DNA from: Anaeramoeba ignava
Taxonomy: Eukaryota; Metamonada; Anaeramoebidae
Direction: 5' to 3'
DNA length: 64,000 nucleotides
Assembly: GCA_028826165.1 (NCBI GenBank)
Contig: JAPDFW010000125.1
Coordinates: 530,001 to 594,000 of the forward strand
The notes under the pieces were generated by a model, which worked only from the letters and a program-made list of their open reading frames with translations, was not told the origin of the DNA and did no database searches. Positions 13,001 to 23,639 of this stretch are shown here, in pieces. The position numbers and the translations under genes were made by a program. Each line of letters begins with the position of its first letter. The stretch's first letter is position 1.

Positions 13001-14263
13001 TAAATTATTTTATAAATTATTTTATAAATTATTTTATTAATTATTATATTAATTATTTTATAAATTATTTTATAAATTATTATATTAATTATTATATAAA
13101 TTATTTTATAAATTATTTTATTAATTATTATATTAATTATTTTATTAATTATTATATTAATTATTTTATTAAATTATTATATAAATTATTATATAAATTA
13201 TTATATTAATTATTATATAAATTATTATATAAAATTATTATATTAATTATTATATAAATTATTTTATTAATTATTTTGTAAATTATTTTTATAAATTATT
13301 TTATAAATTATTATATTAATTATTATATAAATTATTTTATTAAATTATTATATTAATTATTATATAAATTATTTTATTAATTATTATATTAATTATTATA
13401 TAAATTATTATATAAATTATTTTTATAAATTATTTTATAAATTATTTTATTAATTATTTTATAAATTATTATATTTTATTTTATTAATTATTATATAAAT
13501 TATTTTATAAATTATTTTATAAATTATTATATAAATTATTTTATAAATTATTTTATTAATTATTATATAAATTTTATATAAATTTTTATAAATTATTATA
13601 TTAATTATTATATAAATTTTTATATAAATTTTTATATAAATTATTATATAAATTATTATATAAATTATTATATAAATTATTTTATAAATTATTTTATAAA
13701 TTATTATATTAATTATTATATAAATTATTATATAAATTATTATATAAATTATTTTATTAATTATTATATAAATTATTATATAGATTAATTATTATATTAA
13801 TTATTATATAAATTATTATATAAATTATTATATAAATTATTATATTAATTATTATATAAATTATTTTATAAATTATTATATTAATTATTATATAAATTAT
13901 TTATAAATTATTATATAAATTATTTTATTAATTATTATATTAATTATTCGGAATGTTAATTTATAGTTGCAATTATAAACGCAACTTTATTTAAACTTTC
14001 AGAAATTTTTAATTTTAGAATTGCAACTTAAAATTTCCAAATTAAAAAATTTTTTTTTTGGAAAAAAAAATAATTGATTTTTAAATACCGCATATTTTAA
14101 TTGGAGCTTCAAGTTCTAAGAGAATAGGTTGACTCAGAAAAATTTCACGTGCTTTTTCACAAAGAGTCCTTATTTCTTTCTCTTTTAATCCAGGGTCTTT
14201 TAACGGTTGTGTATCTTTTATTGCAAGAAGTCTTTTAATAATTGAATCAACGTTGAATTCCAT
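10058..14263 (-). CDS. Protein phosphatase 1 catalytic subunit (PP1c), seven exons
   Basis: Ser/Thr phosphatase of the PPP family. Exons on the minus strand: 14263-14089, 12879-12649, 12194-12018, 10925-10774, 10707-10633, 10306-10247 and 10120-10058. Total 933 nt, 310 residues, TGA stop. All six introns are GT-AG (1209, 454, 1092, 66, 326 and 126 nt) and every junction restores a PPP motif. The spliced protein has GDVHGQ (D60, H62), GDYVDRG (D88), RGNHE (N120), CVHGG (H169), [14 protein letters not shown] (H244) and [16 protein letters not shown] (C269). The metal ligands run at a constant four-residue offset from mammalian PP1. The RAHQVVE-GYEFF and APNYCGEFDNAG signatures favour PP1 over PP2A or PP2B. 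The C-terminus (ILKPTEKKN plus 12 residues) is short. The protein is under 1 kb of coding sequence spread over 4.2 kb because the introns are filled with simple repeats. Confidence 0.95.
10307..10632 (-). repeat. PP1 intron 5: (TAAAAT)n
   Basis: 326-nt intron with donor GTAATTTATA and acceptor TTTTTAG on the minus strand, filled with AATTTT/ATAAAT hexamers and a repeated TCATTTATAAAAT-like phrase. It separates the PP1 motifs APNYCG and EFDNAGAMM. Confidence 0.85.
10926..12017 (-). repeat. PP1 intron 3: (TTTGTA)n
   Basis: 1092-nt intron with donor GTATTTTTTT and acceptor TTAATTAAG on the minus strand. It consists almost wholly of the hexamer TTTGTA (plus-strand reading) interrupted by TTTTAA units. 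It lies between IPDE(G) and [10 protein letters not shown] of PP1. Confidence 0.9.
12195..12648 (-). repeat. PP1 intron 2: AATAAATAG-type minisatellite
   Basis: 454-nt intron with donor GTAAGCTTAT and acceptor TTTATTAG on the minus strand. The part 12225-12425 is an ATAAATA/ATAGAAAT array; the rest is AT-rich single-copy sequence. Splicing joins GFFQE(C) to KKRYSTKLW. Confidence 0.88.
12880..14088 (-). repeat. PP1 intron 1: (TTATATAAATTA)n
   Basis: 1209-nt intron with donor GTATTTAAAA and acceptor TTTAAAAG on the minus strand. From about 12905 to 13945 it is a degenerate array of TAAATTAT blocks about 11 bp long. Joining the exons makes KICGDVHGQY. Confidence 0.9.
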
Positions 14264-14337
14264 AATTAATTAATTAATTAATTATTTTATTTTATTTATT
14301 TTTTTTTTTAATTAATATTTAACGAAATGAGAAGATA

Positions 14338-14370
14338 AAAAATGAAAATTGAAAAATGAAAAAAAAAAGA
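14338..14370 (-). promoter_or_regulatory. Candidate promoter element upstream of PP1
   Basis: Minus-strand reading has a T-run followed by CATTTTTCAATTTTCATTTTTT, about 75-107 nt before the PP1 ATG. It resembles the TCATTTTTTT element seen upstream of other genes here. Confidence 0.3.
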
Positions 14371-14639
14371 TTTTTTCTTCCTTTTTGATTTTTTTTTTGC
14401 TTTATTTATTTTATTTTATTTTTATTTTATTTTTATTTTATTTTATTTTATTTTATTTTATTTTTATTTGCCCAAATTAATAAAAAAAAAATTAAATTAA
14501 AAATTATTTTTCTCCTTTTTTTTTTCTCCTTTTCTTTTTTTTTAAATTTTAAATAAAAAAAAAATTAATTTAATTTTGTATTTTGTAAAGGAAAAGAAAT
14601 TTATAAGATAATTTAGAATAAATTATTAATAAATAAAAA

Positions 14640-15140
14640 TAAAAATAAATAAAAGTGGACAAATAAAATTATTTTTTTTTTCCATTTTTTTTTTTAATTA
14701 ATTCTTTAAAAAAGAAAAATTAGTTTTTTAAGTTGATCTCAATTAATAATTATTTATTAAGTTTCTTTAAAAAATTTCAAAATAATTTTCCAAGTGAAAT
14801 TGCTTTAAAATATAAAATAGAAAAGGTTTGATTTTTATTTAATTTTTAAAACAAAAATTAATTTGATTAAATTATTAATAAATAAAAATAAAAATAAATA
14901 AAAGTGGACAAATAAGATTATTTTTTTTTTCCATTTTTTTTTTCCATTTTTTTTTAATTAATTCTTTTAAAAAGGAAAAATTAGTTTTTTAAGTTGATCT
15001 CAATTAATAATTATTTATTCAATTTCTTTAAAAAATTTCAAAACAATTTTCCAAGTGAAATTGCTTTAAAATATAAAATAGAAAAGGTTTGATTTTTATT
15101 TAATTTTTAAAACAAAAATTAATTTGATTAAATCATTAAT
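14640..15140. repeat. 250-bp tandem direct duplication
   Basis: The phrase AAAAGTGGACAAATAA occurs at 14651 and again at 14901. About 250 bp around it is duplicated nearly exactly, including TTGATCTCAATTAATAATT and AATAGAAAAGGTTTGATTTTTA. Shorter relatives of the same spacer occur near 20050, 24370, 27190 and 29260 between the four-TM genes. Confidence 0.85.
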
Positions 15141-15144
15141 AAAT

Positions 15145-15215
15145 AAAAATAAAGAAACGATAAACATTATAAATTGAATTAAGGTTAATAAATATTTTCA
15201 TAATTTATTCTTCTT
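15145..15215 (-). pseudogene. Relic of a four-TM gene (TM2 region)
   Basis: Minus-strand reading gives ...NI[frameshift]LTLIQFIMFIVSLF, matching the TM2 segment [19 protein letters not shown] of the intact family but with a frameshift. The same wording, less damaged, occurs at 20350-20465. Confidence 0.55.
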
Positions 15216-15405
15216 TTTTTTTAAAATCAATTTAATAATAATATATTATCTAAAAAAGAAAGAAAGAAAGAAAGAAAAAGAAATTTAATAATTAAAGAAA
15301 ATTAAAAGAAAGTTTGAAGAAATAGTAATTTAATGAAAAATTGATGAAAAGAAAAAAGTGGATTTGATGAAAAAAAAAAAAGAAAGAAAAAAAAAATTCC
15401 CCAAA

Positions 15406-15936
15406 TTAATCATCTTTAGCTTTCAAAGCAAAGAAAGCACCAGGTAAAGAAACGATGAAAGCAATAATTGAGAAAGCAGTAGAAGCTGAATAAGACCAAT
15501 GGAAGCCAGGAATATTATTTTTATCTGATTGAAGAGAATTATGAGTATCACTGTTTTGGAATTTACCAATAAAAGCCATAATTGCAATGAAAACGAATAT
15601 TCCACCAGTAACAAAAACTAAATGAGTAATCCCTGATTTCTTGAGTAATAAGAAAAGAGCAGCAACAAAAATGATAAGTGCAATCAAGGTCATTGCAATA
15701 TTAGCACACAATCCATCATAAACATCTTTGTCTGTTTTTTTCCAATCACTTAAACTGGTAGATTGATAATTCGCTCCACAATCAGCTCCAGTACAAACTG
15801 ATTCAAAGTTTCCAAATGATATTCTGGCGTTAACTATTTGAGTATACCAAAATGCTACTAAATAAGGCATAACCCATGAAAGAAAACTTAACACTCCACA
15901 GGCAAGTATTGAAATTAATGCAAGAAATCGAAACAT
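15406..15936 (-). CDS. Four-TM (tetraspan) membrane protein, family copy 1
   Basis: 176 residues with four hydrophobic segments: about 3-28, 79-102, 107-129 and 150-171. Between TM1 and TM2 is a loop of about 50 residues with a CxxxxC pair (CTGADC) and a conserved SDWK. TM2 is preceded by [12 protein letters not shown]. The layout (short N-terminus, large first loop with two cysteines, short second loop) resembles the claudin/PMP22 fold in topology only; no claudin W-GLW motif is visible. It ends KAKDD, which fits a KxKxx ER-retrieval signal. It is the 3'-most intact gene of a minus-strand array. The function is unknown. The ATG is the only one in frame. Confidence 0.88.
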   Translation of the reverse strand: MFRFLALISILACGVLSFLSWVMPYLVAFWYTQIVNARISFGNFESVCTGADCGANYQSTSLSDWKKTDKDVYDGLCANIAMTLIALIIFVAALFLLLKKSGITHLVFVTGGIFVFIAIMAFIGKFQNSDTHNSLQSDKNNIPGFHWSYSASTAFSIIAFIVSLPGAFFALKAKDD

Positions 15937-16025
15937 TTTCCTAATAAATCAAAATAAAATCAAAAAAATAAAAAAATAAAGATTAAAAAATAGAAGGAAA
16001 AAAATTCTTTTAAAGTGATTTGTAA

Positions 16026-16045
16026 GGCAAAAAAAATTTTTTTTT
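16026..16045 (-). promoter_or_regulatory. Conserved A/T-tract + GCC element upstream of four-TM copy 1
   Basis: Minus-strand reading is A-run, T-run, GCC, about 90 nt before the ATG. It is shared by six of the seven intact family copies at 72-90 nt. A promoter role is inferred. Confidence 0.35.
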
Positions 16046-16289
16046 AATAGATCTTAAACTTTCTGCTATTTTTTCCTTTTATATTTTTTAATTTATTTTT
16101 TTGACGAAGTGAATTAAATTATTTTATGATTTCTTTTTATTATTCAATTTCTTTTTATTATTTAATTGATTTGGTTAATGAATTAGTTTTATTAGGTTTG
16201 TTGAAGAGAATTTATTTATTTTTTTGGAAATTTGAAAAAAAAATTTTTTTTGATCAATTTTTTTGAACGAAAAAGAAATCTTTTTTTGA

Positions 16290-18545
16290 TAAATTCATAT
16301 TAGTATTGAATATTGAATATTGAATATTAAATATTGAATTAAATATTAAATATTAAATATTGAATATTGAATATTGAATTGAATATTAAATTGAATATTA
16401 AATTGAATTAAATATTGAATATTGAATTGAATATTGAATTAAATATTGAATATTGAATATTAAATTGAATATTGAATTGAATATTGAATTGAATATTAAA
16501 TTGAATATTAAATTGAATTAAATATTGAATATTGAATTGAATATTGAATTAAATTAAATTGAATTGAATTGAATTAAATATTGAATATTGAATATTAAAT
16601 ATTGAATTGAATATTGAATTGAATATTGAATTGAATATTGAATTGAATATTGAATTGAATATTGAATTGAATTGAATTGAATTGAATATTGAATTGAATA
16701 TTGAATTAAGTTGAATATTAAATATTGAATTGAAAATTGAATCGAAAATTGAATATTGAATTGAATATTGAATTGAATATTGAATATTAAATATTAAATT
16801 GAATATTGAATATTGAATTAAATATTAAATATTAAATATTGAATATTGAATATTGAAAATTGAATTAAATATTGAATTAAATATTGAATATTGAATTAAA
16901 TATTGAATTGAATATTGAATTGAATATTGAATATTGAATATTGAATTAAATATTAAATATTGAATATTAAATATTGAATATTGAATTGAATATTGAAATT
17001 AAATATTAAATTGAATATTGAATTGAATTGAATGAATATTGAAATTGAATCAAATATTGAAATATTGAATTAAATATTTGGTGAATATTAAATTGAGTAT
17101 TGAATATTGAAATTAAACATTCGAATATTGAATGAATATTGAATATTAAATTGAATATTGAATTGAATATTAAATTGAATATTGAATTGAATATTAAAAT
17201 TGAATATTGAATTGAATTAAATATTAAATATTAAATTAAATATTGAATTAAATATTGAATTAAATATTTAAATATTGAATAAATATTGAATTAAAATTAA
17301 ATACAAAAAATATTAAATATTAAATCAAATATTGAATTGAATATTGAATACGAATATTAAAAAAAATACGAATCGAATATTGAAATTGGGAATATTGAAT
17401 ATTGAATAAAATCAAAATTGAATCGAATATGGAATGAAATTAAATTGAAAATTAAATATTGAAATCGAATATTGAATCGAATATTGAATGGAATTGGAAT
17501 ATTAAATTGAATTGAATAAAATTGAATTGAATTGAATCAAATATTGAATCGAAATGAATATTGAATATCGAATACGAATAATTGAATATTGAATATTGAA
17601 TATTGAATATTGAATACGAATATTGAATATTTGAATACGAAAATTAAATATTGAATATTAAAAATTGAATTGAATTGAATATTAAATTGAATATTGAATT
17701 GAATATTGAATTGAATTAAATATTTAAATATTAAATTGAATATTGAATATTGAATTAAATATTAAATATTAAATATTGAATATTGAATATTGAAAATTGA
17801 ATTAAATATTGAATTAAATATTGAATATTGAATCAAATATTGAATTGAATATTGAATCGAATATTAAATATTGAATATTGAATACGAATATTGAATATTG
17901 AATTGAATATTAAATATTGAATTAAATTGAATATTGAATCGAATATTGAATATTAAATTCGAATATTGAATCGAATATTGAATTGAATATTGAATATTAA
18001 ACTGAATTGAATATTGGAATATTGAATTGAATATTGAATATTGAAAATTGAATATTGAATATTGAAAATTGAATATTGAATTAAATATTGAATATTAAAT
18101 ATTGAATATTAAATTGAATATTGAAATATTAAAATATTGAATTGAATATTGAATTGAATATTTGAATTGAATATTGAATAATAAAATATTAAATTGAATA
18201 TTGAATTGAATATTGAATTGAATATTGAAATTGAATTGAATATTGAATATCGAATTGAAATATTAAATTGAATATTGAATTGAATATTGAATTGAATTAA
18301 ATATTAAATTAAATATTAAATTAAATATTGAATTGAATATTGAATATTGAATTGAAATTAAATATTGAATATTGAATATTGAATTAAATATTAAATTGAA
18401 TTAAATATCAAATTAAATTAAATATTGAATATTAAATTAAATATTGAATATTAAATATTGAATTGAATTAAATATTAAATTAAATATTAAATTAAATATT
18501 GAATTGAATTGAATATTGTATTGAATATTGAATTAAATTGAAATC
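16290..18545. repeat. 2.25-kb satellite, GAATATTGAATT-type units
   Basis: Array of GAATATT, AAATATT and GAATT blocks in period-6/7/12 mixtures between four-TM copies 1 and 2. The reverse complement of the unit (AATTCAATATTC) makes up the array at 54.2-55.3 kb. No coding potential seen. Confidence 0.95.
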
Positions 18546-18682
18546 GAAATTAATTTGAATTTAGATTGGTTTGTTTCTTTTTTATTAACTTCGCCCCAAA
18601 AAAAAATAATAAAAGAAAATTGATGAAAAGAAAAAAAAAATTGATGAAAAAAAAAAAAGAAAGAAAAAAAAAATTCCCCAAA

Positions 18683-19210
18683 TTAATCATCTTTAGCTTT
18701 CATTGCAAAGAAAGCACCAGGTAAAGAAATGATGAAAGCAATAATTGAGAAAGCAGTAGAAGCTGAATAAGACCAATGGAAACTAGAGTCTGCATTATGT
18801 GCATCCTTCAACATTGTATGGTAATTACTGTTTTGGAATTTACCAACAAAAGCCATAATTGCAATGAAAACGAATATTCCACCAGTAACAAAAACTAAAT
18901 GAGTAATCCCTGATTTCTTGAATAATAAGAAAAGAGCAGCAACAAGAAGTATAAGTGCAATCAAGGTCATTGCAATATTAGCACACAATCCATCGTAAAC
19001 ATCTTTATCTGTTTTTTTCCAATCACTTAAACTGGTAGATTGATAACTCGCTGAACAATCAGATCCACTGCAAACTGATTCAAAGTTTCCAAATGATACT
19101 TTGGCTGAGATTCCACTTATATACCATCCAACTAAATAAGGCATAACCCATGAAAGAAAACTTAACACTCCACAAGCAAGTATTGCAAGTAATGCAAGAA
19201 ATCGAAACAT
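18683..19210 (-). CDS. Four-TM membrane protein, family copy 2
   Basis: 175 residues, same four-TM plan as copy 1 and nearly identical to it in TM1 to TM4. Differences cluster in loop 1 (GWYISGISAKVSF, CSGSDCSASY) and in loop 2 after FQNS. It ends KAKDD. The preceding satellite (16.3-18.5 kb) lies on its 3' side. TM2-TM3 connection [14 protein letters not shown] is invariant. Start ATG at 19210 is followed by the family-typical MFRFLALLAI. Confidence 0.88.
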   Translation of the reverse strand: MFRFLALLAILACGVLSFLSWVMPYLVGWYISGISAKVSFGNFESVCSGSDCSASYQSTSLSDWKKTDKDVYDGLCANIAMTLIALILLVAALFLLFKKSGITHLVFVTGGIFVFIAIMAFVGKFQNSNYHTMLKDAHNADSSFHWSYSASTAFSIIAFIISLPGAFFAMKAKDD

Positions 19211-19285
19211 TTTCCTAATAAATCAAAATAAAAAAATAAAGATCAACAAATTGGGTGTAAAAAGTTCTTTTAAATGAATTTGTCA

Positions 19286-19304
19286 GGCAAAAAAAATTTT
19301 TTTT
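19286..19304 (-). promoter_or_regulatory. A/T-tract + GCC element upstream of four-TM copy 2
   Basis: Same A-run/T-run/GCC word as upstream of copies 1 and 4-7, about 76 nt before this ATG. Confidence 0.35.
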
Positions 19305-20349
19305 ATTTAATTTATTTTTATTAATCAATTAATTTTCTTTTATAATCAATTAATTTCCTTTTATCAATTAATTTTCTTTTATTAATTAATTTTCTTTTAT
19401 TAATTAATTTTCTTTTATTAATTAATTTGTTTTATTAGGGGAGTTTTCGAGAATTAATTTTTTTTATAATTTCGAAAAGAATTTTTTTTTTGATCAATTT
19501 TTTTTAAATAAAGACAACCTTTTCTAATAATTTGGAATTTGGAATTAGAAATTATTTTTAAATATGTATTTTTTAATTTATTTGTTATTATTTAAAAATT
19601 GCTTTTAAATATTTTTTCATCCTATCAAAAATTTCTTTTTTAAGAAATTAATTAATCTTTTTAAAATAATTTGTTTTTGATCTTTTTAAATTTCTTTTTA
19701 AATTTCTTTTTAAATTTGTTTTTAAATTTGTTTTTAAATTTGTTTTTATTTTATAAAATGATTGTGGAAAAAAAAATGACTGAATAATCATTAAATAAGG
19801 AAATTAATTTAAAAGAAAAAATTTTTCGAAAAATATTTTGAATAAATTATTCTCAAAAGAATAAAAAAGAATAAAAAGCCACAAATACCATTAATTTTTT
19901 TTTTCCTTCAATTTTTTTTAATTCCATTTTTCATTTTTTTAAATAATTTCTTGTAATTAATTCTTTAATATTTATTAATATTTTCCCTTTTTTTTTATAG
20001 AAAATTAAATTTAATTTTTTCAAATGGAAAAATTTGTTTTGATTTTTTAATTGATCTCAATTAATATTACTTATTAATCAGTTTCTTTTAACAATTTTTA
20101 AAGAGAAAAAGATTTAGAAAGATTTTTTAAAAAGAAATTTAAACAAAACATTTCGAATTTATATAATAGAAAAGGTTTGAAATTTTTATTTAATTTTAAA
20201 AACAAAAACAAAGAAGAAAAAAAATTATTTTTTTCCTTTTTTTTTTGCCATTTTTTATTTTATTAATAATTTAATCAAATTTATTTAATTATTTTTAATT
20301 TATTTTTATTTTATTAATTAAATGATTATTTTGATCTTTTTTTTTCAAT
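19305..20349. other. Duplicated AT-rich spacer in the four-TM array
   Basis: No gene seen. The part from about 19740 (ATTGTGGAAAAAAAAATGAC) to about 20190 is closely related to spacers at 26.9-27.3 kb and 28.97-29.4 kb. It is therefore part of the unit that was duplicated with these genes. Confidence 0.6.
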
Positions 20350-20465
20350 CTAAATAAAAATAATAAATACTAAGTAAATAATACCTAATTTATTTGATAA
20401 TAAAAAAAGAGAAACGATAAACATTATAAATTGAATTAAGGTTAATAAAATATTATCTAAGAAAG
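20350..20465 (-). pseudogene. Four-TM gene relic (TM2-TM3 region)
   Basis: Minus-strand reading ends DNILLTLIQFIMFIVSLFLLSNKLGIIYLVFI (shown here only as the matching segment). This aligns with [31 protein letters not shown] of intact copies. TM1, loop 1, TM4 and the normal stop are missing or unrecognisable. Confidence 0.7.
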
Positions 20466-20595
20466 AAAAAGGAAAGAAAATTTGAAGAAATAGAAGTAAT
20501 TTAATTAAGAATTTGAAAAAAAGTGAATTTGATGAAAAAAAAAAAAATAAGAATGAAATCAAAAGAAATCAAAAAAAAAAAAAAAAATTTCCAAC

Positions 20596-21126
20596 TTAAT
20601 CCTCAGATTTAGCTTTCAAAGCAAAGAAAGCACCAGGTAAAGAAATGATAAAAGCAATAATTGAGAAAGCAGCAGAACCAGAATAAGACCAATGATAACC
20701 AGTAAAAGCATCTTTATTATCTTGATAAGCATCATAAGTATCACTATTTTGGAATTTGCCAATAAAAGCCATGATTCCAATAAAAGTAAAAATACCAGCA
20801 GTAACAAATACTAAATGAGTAGTGTTTGCTTTCTTTGTGTGCAAGAAAAGAGTAGCAACAAACATGATAAGTCCAATCAAGGTCATTGCAATATTGGCAC
20901 ATAATCCATTGTAAACATCTTTATCATCATCTTTCCAATCGTTAAAATCGTTTCCTTCATAATTATCTGGACAACTTCCTCCAATGCAAACTGTTTGAAA
21001 GTTTCCAAATGATATCTTCATTGCATACCCTTCTTGCCATTGTACTACTAAACATGGCATCACTAATGAAAGGAAAGTCATCAATAAGCATCCAGTCATT
21101 GCAAGAAATGCGAGAAATCGAAACAT
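20596..21126 (-). CDS. Four-TM membrane protein, divergent family copy 3
   Basis: 176 residues; the most divergent intact copy. TM1 reads FLAFLAMTGCLLMTFLSLVMP and the TM2-TM3 link reads HTKKANTTHLVFVTAG instead of [15 protein letters not shown]. It keeps the loop-1 CxxxxC (CIGGSC), [16 protein letters not shown] and the TM4/C-terminus. It ends KAKSED, so the KxKxx register of most copies is lost. Its upstream region lacks the A/T-tract GCC element but has a T-run CATTTTTTT element instead. It may mark an older branch of the family. Confidence 0.87.
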   Translation of the reverse strand: MFRFLAFLAMTGCLLMTFLSLVMPCLVVQWQEGYAMKISFGNFQTVCIGGSCPDNYEGNDFNDWKDDDKDVYNGLCANIAMTLIGLIMFVATLFLHTKKANTTHLVFVTAGIFTFIGIMAFIGKFQNSDTYDAYQDNKDAFTGYHWSYSGSAAFSIIAFIISLPGAFFALKAKSED

Positions 21127-21150
21127 TTTAAATGTAAATAATAATAAAAA

Positions 21151-21175
21151 AAAAGGAAAAAAATGAAAAAAAAAT
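21151..21175 (-). promoter_or_regulatory. Candidate TCATTTTTTT-type promoter element, four-TM copy 3
   Basis: Minus-strand reading is T-run, CATTTTTTTCCTTTT, about 25-50 nt before the ATG. It matches the element upstream of the RCC1-BTB and LITAF genes. Confidence 0.35.
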
Positions 21176-21296
21176 TAAAAAAATGAAAAAAATTTAAAAA
21201 TTGATGATAAATTTTAATAGGAATTAATTTTGGAAAGTAATCAAAAATAGGAATTCAATCAATTTTTAAAAAATTAAAAAAAAAAGCAAAAATTTA

Positions 21297-21345
21297 TTTA
21301 ATCTTCTTTCACTTTCTAAACAAAAAAAAAAGTCAAGTAAAAAAA
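21297..21345 (-). pseudogene. Four-TM gene relic (C-terminal end)
   Basis: Minus-strand TTACTTGAC...GTTTAGAAAGTGAAGATTAA lines up with the 3' end of copy 3 and copy 5 ([14 protein letters not shown]-stop) but has in-frame stops and deletions. A simple repeat replaces the rest of the gene. Confidence 0.55.
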
Positions 21346-21362
21346 TCAAAAATAAATTGATT

Positions 21363-22895
21363 ATTTATCAATATCAATATCAATATCAATATAAATATCA
21401 ATATCAATATCAATATCAATATCAATATCAATATCAATATCAATATCAATATCAATATCAATATCAATATCAATATCAATATCAATATCAATATCAATAT
21501 AAATATAAATATCAATATCAATATCAATATAAATATCAATATAAATATCAATATAAATCAATATCAATATCAATATAAATATAAATATAAATATCAATAT
21601 CAATATAAATATCAATATAAATATCAATATAAATCAATATCAATATCAATATCAATATAAAATATCAATATAAATATATAAATATCAATATCAATATCAA
21701 TATAAACAAATATTAACAACATAAATATAATATCAATATAAATATAAATATCAAATATAAATATAAAATAAATATAAATATCAATATCAATATAAATATA
21801 AATATAAATATCAATATCAATATCAATATCAATATCAATATAAATATAAATATAAATATAAATATAAATATAAATATAAATATAAATATCAATATCAATA
21901 TCAATATAAATATCAATATCAATATCAATATAAAATATCAATATAAATATCAATATAAATATAAATATAAATATAAATATAAATATAAATATCAATATAA
22001 ATATAAATATAAATATAAATATAAATATAAAAAAAATATAAATATAAAATATAAAATATAAAATATCAATATCAATATCAATATCAATATCAATATCAAT
22101 ATAAATATCAATATCAATACAAATATCAATATCAATATAAAATATAAATATAAATATAAATATAAAATATAAATATCAATATAAATATAAATATCAATAT
22201 AAATATCAATATAAATATAAAATATAAATATAAATATAAATATAAATATAAATATAAATATAAATATAAATATAAATATAAATATAAATATCAATATAAA
22301 TATCAATATCAATATCAATATCATCAATATCAATATCAATATCAATATCAATATCAATATCAATATCAATATCAATATCAATATCAATATCAATATCAAT
22401 ATCAATATCAAATATAAAATATAAATATAAATATAAATATAAATATAAATATAAATATAAATATAAATATAAATATAAATATAAAATAAATATAAATATA
22501 AATATAAATATAAAATATAAAATAAATAAATATAAATATAAATATAAATATAAATATCAATATCAATATCAATATAAATAAAATAAAAATATAAATATAA
22601 ATATAAATATAAATATAAATATAAATATAAATATAAATATCAATATAAATATAAATATAAATATAAATATAAATATAAATATAAATATAAATATAAATAT
22701 AAATATAAATATAAATATAAATATAAATATAAATATAAATATAAATATAAATATAAATATAAATATAAATATAAATATAAATATAAATAGAATGGAAAAG
22801 AAATAGAAATAGAAATAGAAATAGAAATAGAAATAGAAATAGAAATAGAAATAGAAATAGAAATAGAAATAGAAATATAAATAGAAATATAAATG
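21363..22895. repeat. (ATATCA/ATATAA)n array with terminal (AGAAAT)n
   Basis: About 1.4 kb of ATATCA and ATATAA hexamers, then about 100 bp of AGAAAT hexamers (22790-22895) abutting the 3' side of four-TM copy 4. All long open frames here are Ile/Tyr/Asp or Ile/Phe/Leu repeats. Confidence 0.95.
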
Positions 22896-23008
22896 TGGAA
22901 AAACCTTTTATTGAAAAAGGTTGGAAAAATTGATAAAAAAAAAGAATGAAAAAAGAATGAAAAAGATGCAAAAAGATGAAAAAAAAGAAAGCAAAAAAAA
23001 AATAACGC

Positions 23009-23545
23009 TTAATCATCTTTAGCTTTCAAAGCAAAGAAAGCACCAGGTAAAGCAACGATGAAAACAATAATTGAGAAAGCAGTAGAAGCTGAATAAGACC
23101 AATGGAAATCAGAGTCTAGGTCATGTAGTGTTTTCAATCCATCATGAGTATCACTGTTTTGGAATTTACCAACAAAAGCCATAATTCCAATGAAAACGAA
23201 TATTCCACCAGTAACAAAAACTAAATGAGTAATCCCTGATTTCTTGAATAATAAGAAAAGAGTAGCAACAAGAAGTATAAATCCAATCAAGGTCATTGCA
23301 ATATTAGCACACAATCCATTGTAAACATCATCATCAGCATCTTTCCAATCACTTAATTTCCTAGATTCATAAAACATGGGATTCGAACAAAGATCTCCAG
23401 TGCAAGTTGATTGAAAGTTTCCAAATGAGCTTCGGAAAGAAGGTGTTCCGCTATACCAGACTCCAACTAAATAAGGCATAGCCCATGAAAGAAAACTTAA
23501 CACTCCACAGGCAAGTATTGAAATTAATGCAAGAAATCGAAACAT
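23009..23545 (-). CDS. Four-TM membrane protein, family copy 4
   Basis: 178 residues, slightly longer through loop 1 (GTPSFRSSF ... [21 protein letters not shown]). TM1 has SWAMP instead of SWVMP. Loop 2 reads [21 protein letters not shown] segments are almost identical to the other copies, and the C-terminus is KAKDD. The loop-1 pattern CTGDxCSNPxxYxSxKLSDWK is shared with copy 5, so these two form a subgroup by that loop. Confidence 0.88.
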   Translation of the reverse strand: MFRFLALISILACGVLSFLSWAMPYLVGVWYSGTPSFRSSFGNFQSTCTGDLCSNPMFYESRKLSDWKDADDDVYNGLCANIAMTLIGFILLVATLFLLFKKSGITHLVFVTGGIFVFIGIMAFVGKFQNSDTHDGLKTLHDLDSDFHWSYSASTAFSIIVFIVALPGAFFALKAKDD

Positions 23546-23616
23546 TTTCCTAATAAATCAAAATAAAAAAATGATCAAAAAATACAAATGGAATTTGTTT
23601 ATAAACTTATTTAGAA

Positions 23617-23633
23617 GGCAAAAAATTTTTTTT
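23617..23633 (-). promoter_or_regulatory. A/T-tract + GCC element upstream of four-TM copy 4
   Basis: Same word as in copies 1, 2 and 5-7; about 72 nt before this ATG. Confidence 0.35.
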
Positions 23634-23639
23634 GTAGTT

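Noticed and set aside
15937-15960. TTTATTAG just before the four-TM ATG as a 5' UTR splice acceptor
   Set aside because: Copies 3 and 5 lack it, and no consistent donor is seen upstream. It may simply be the duplicated start context.
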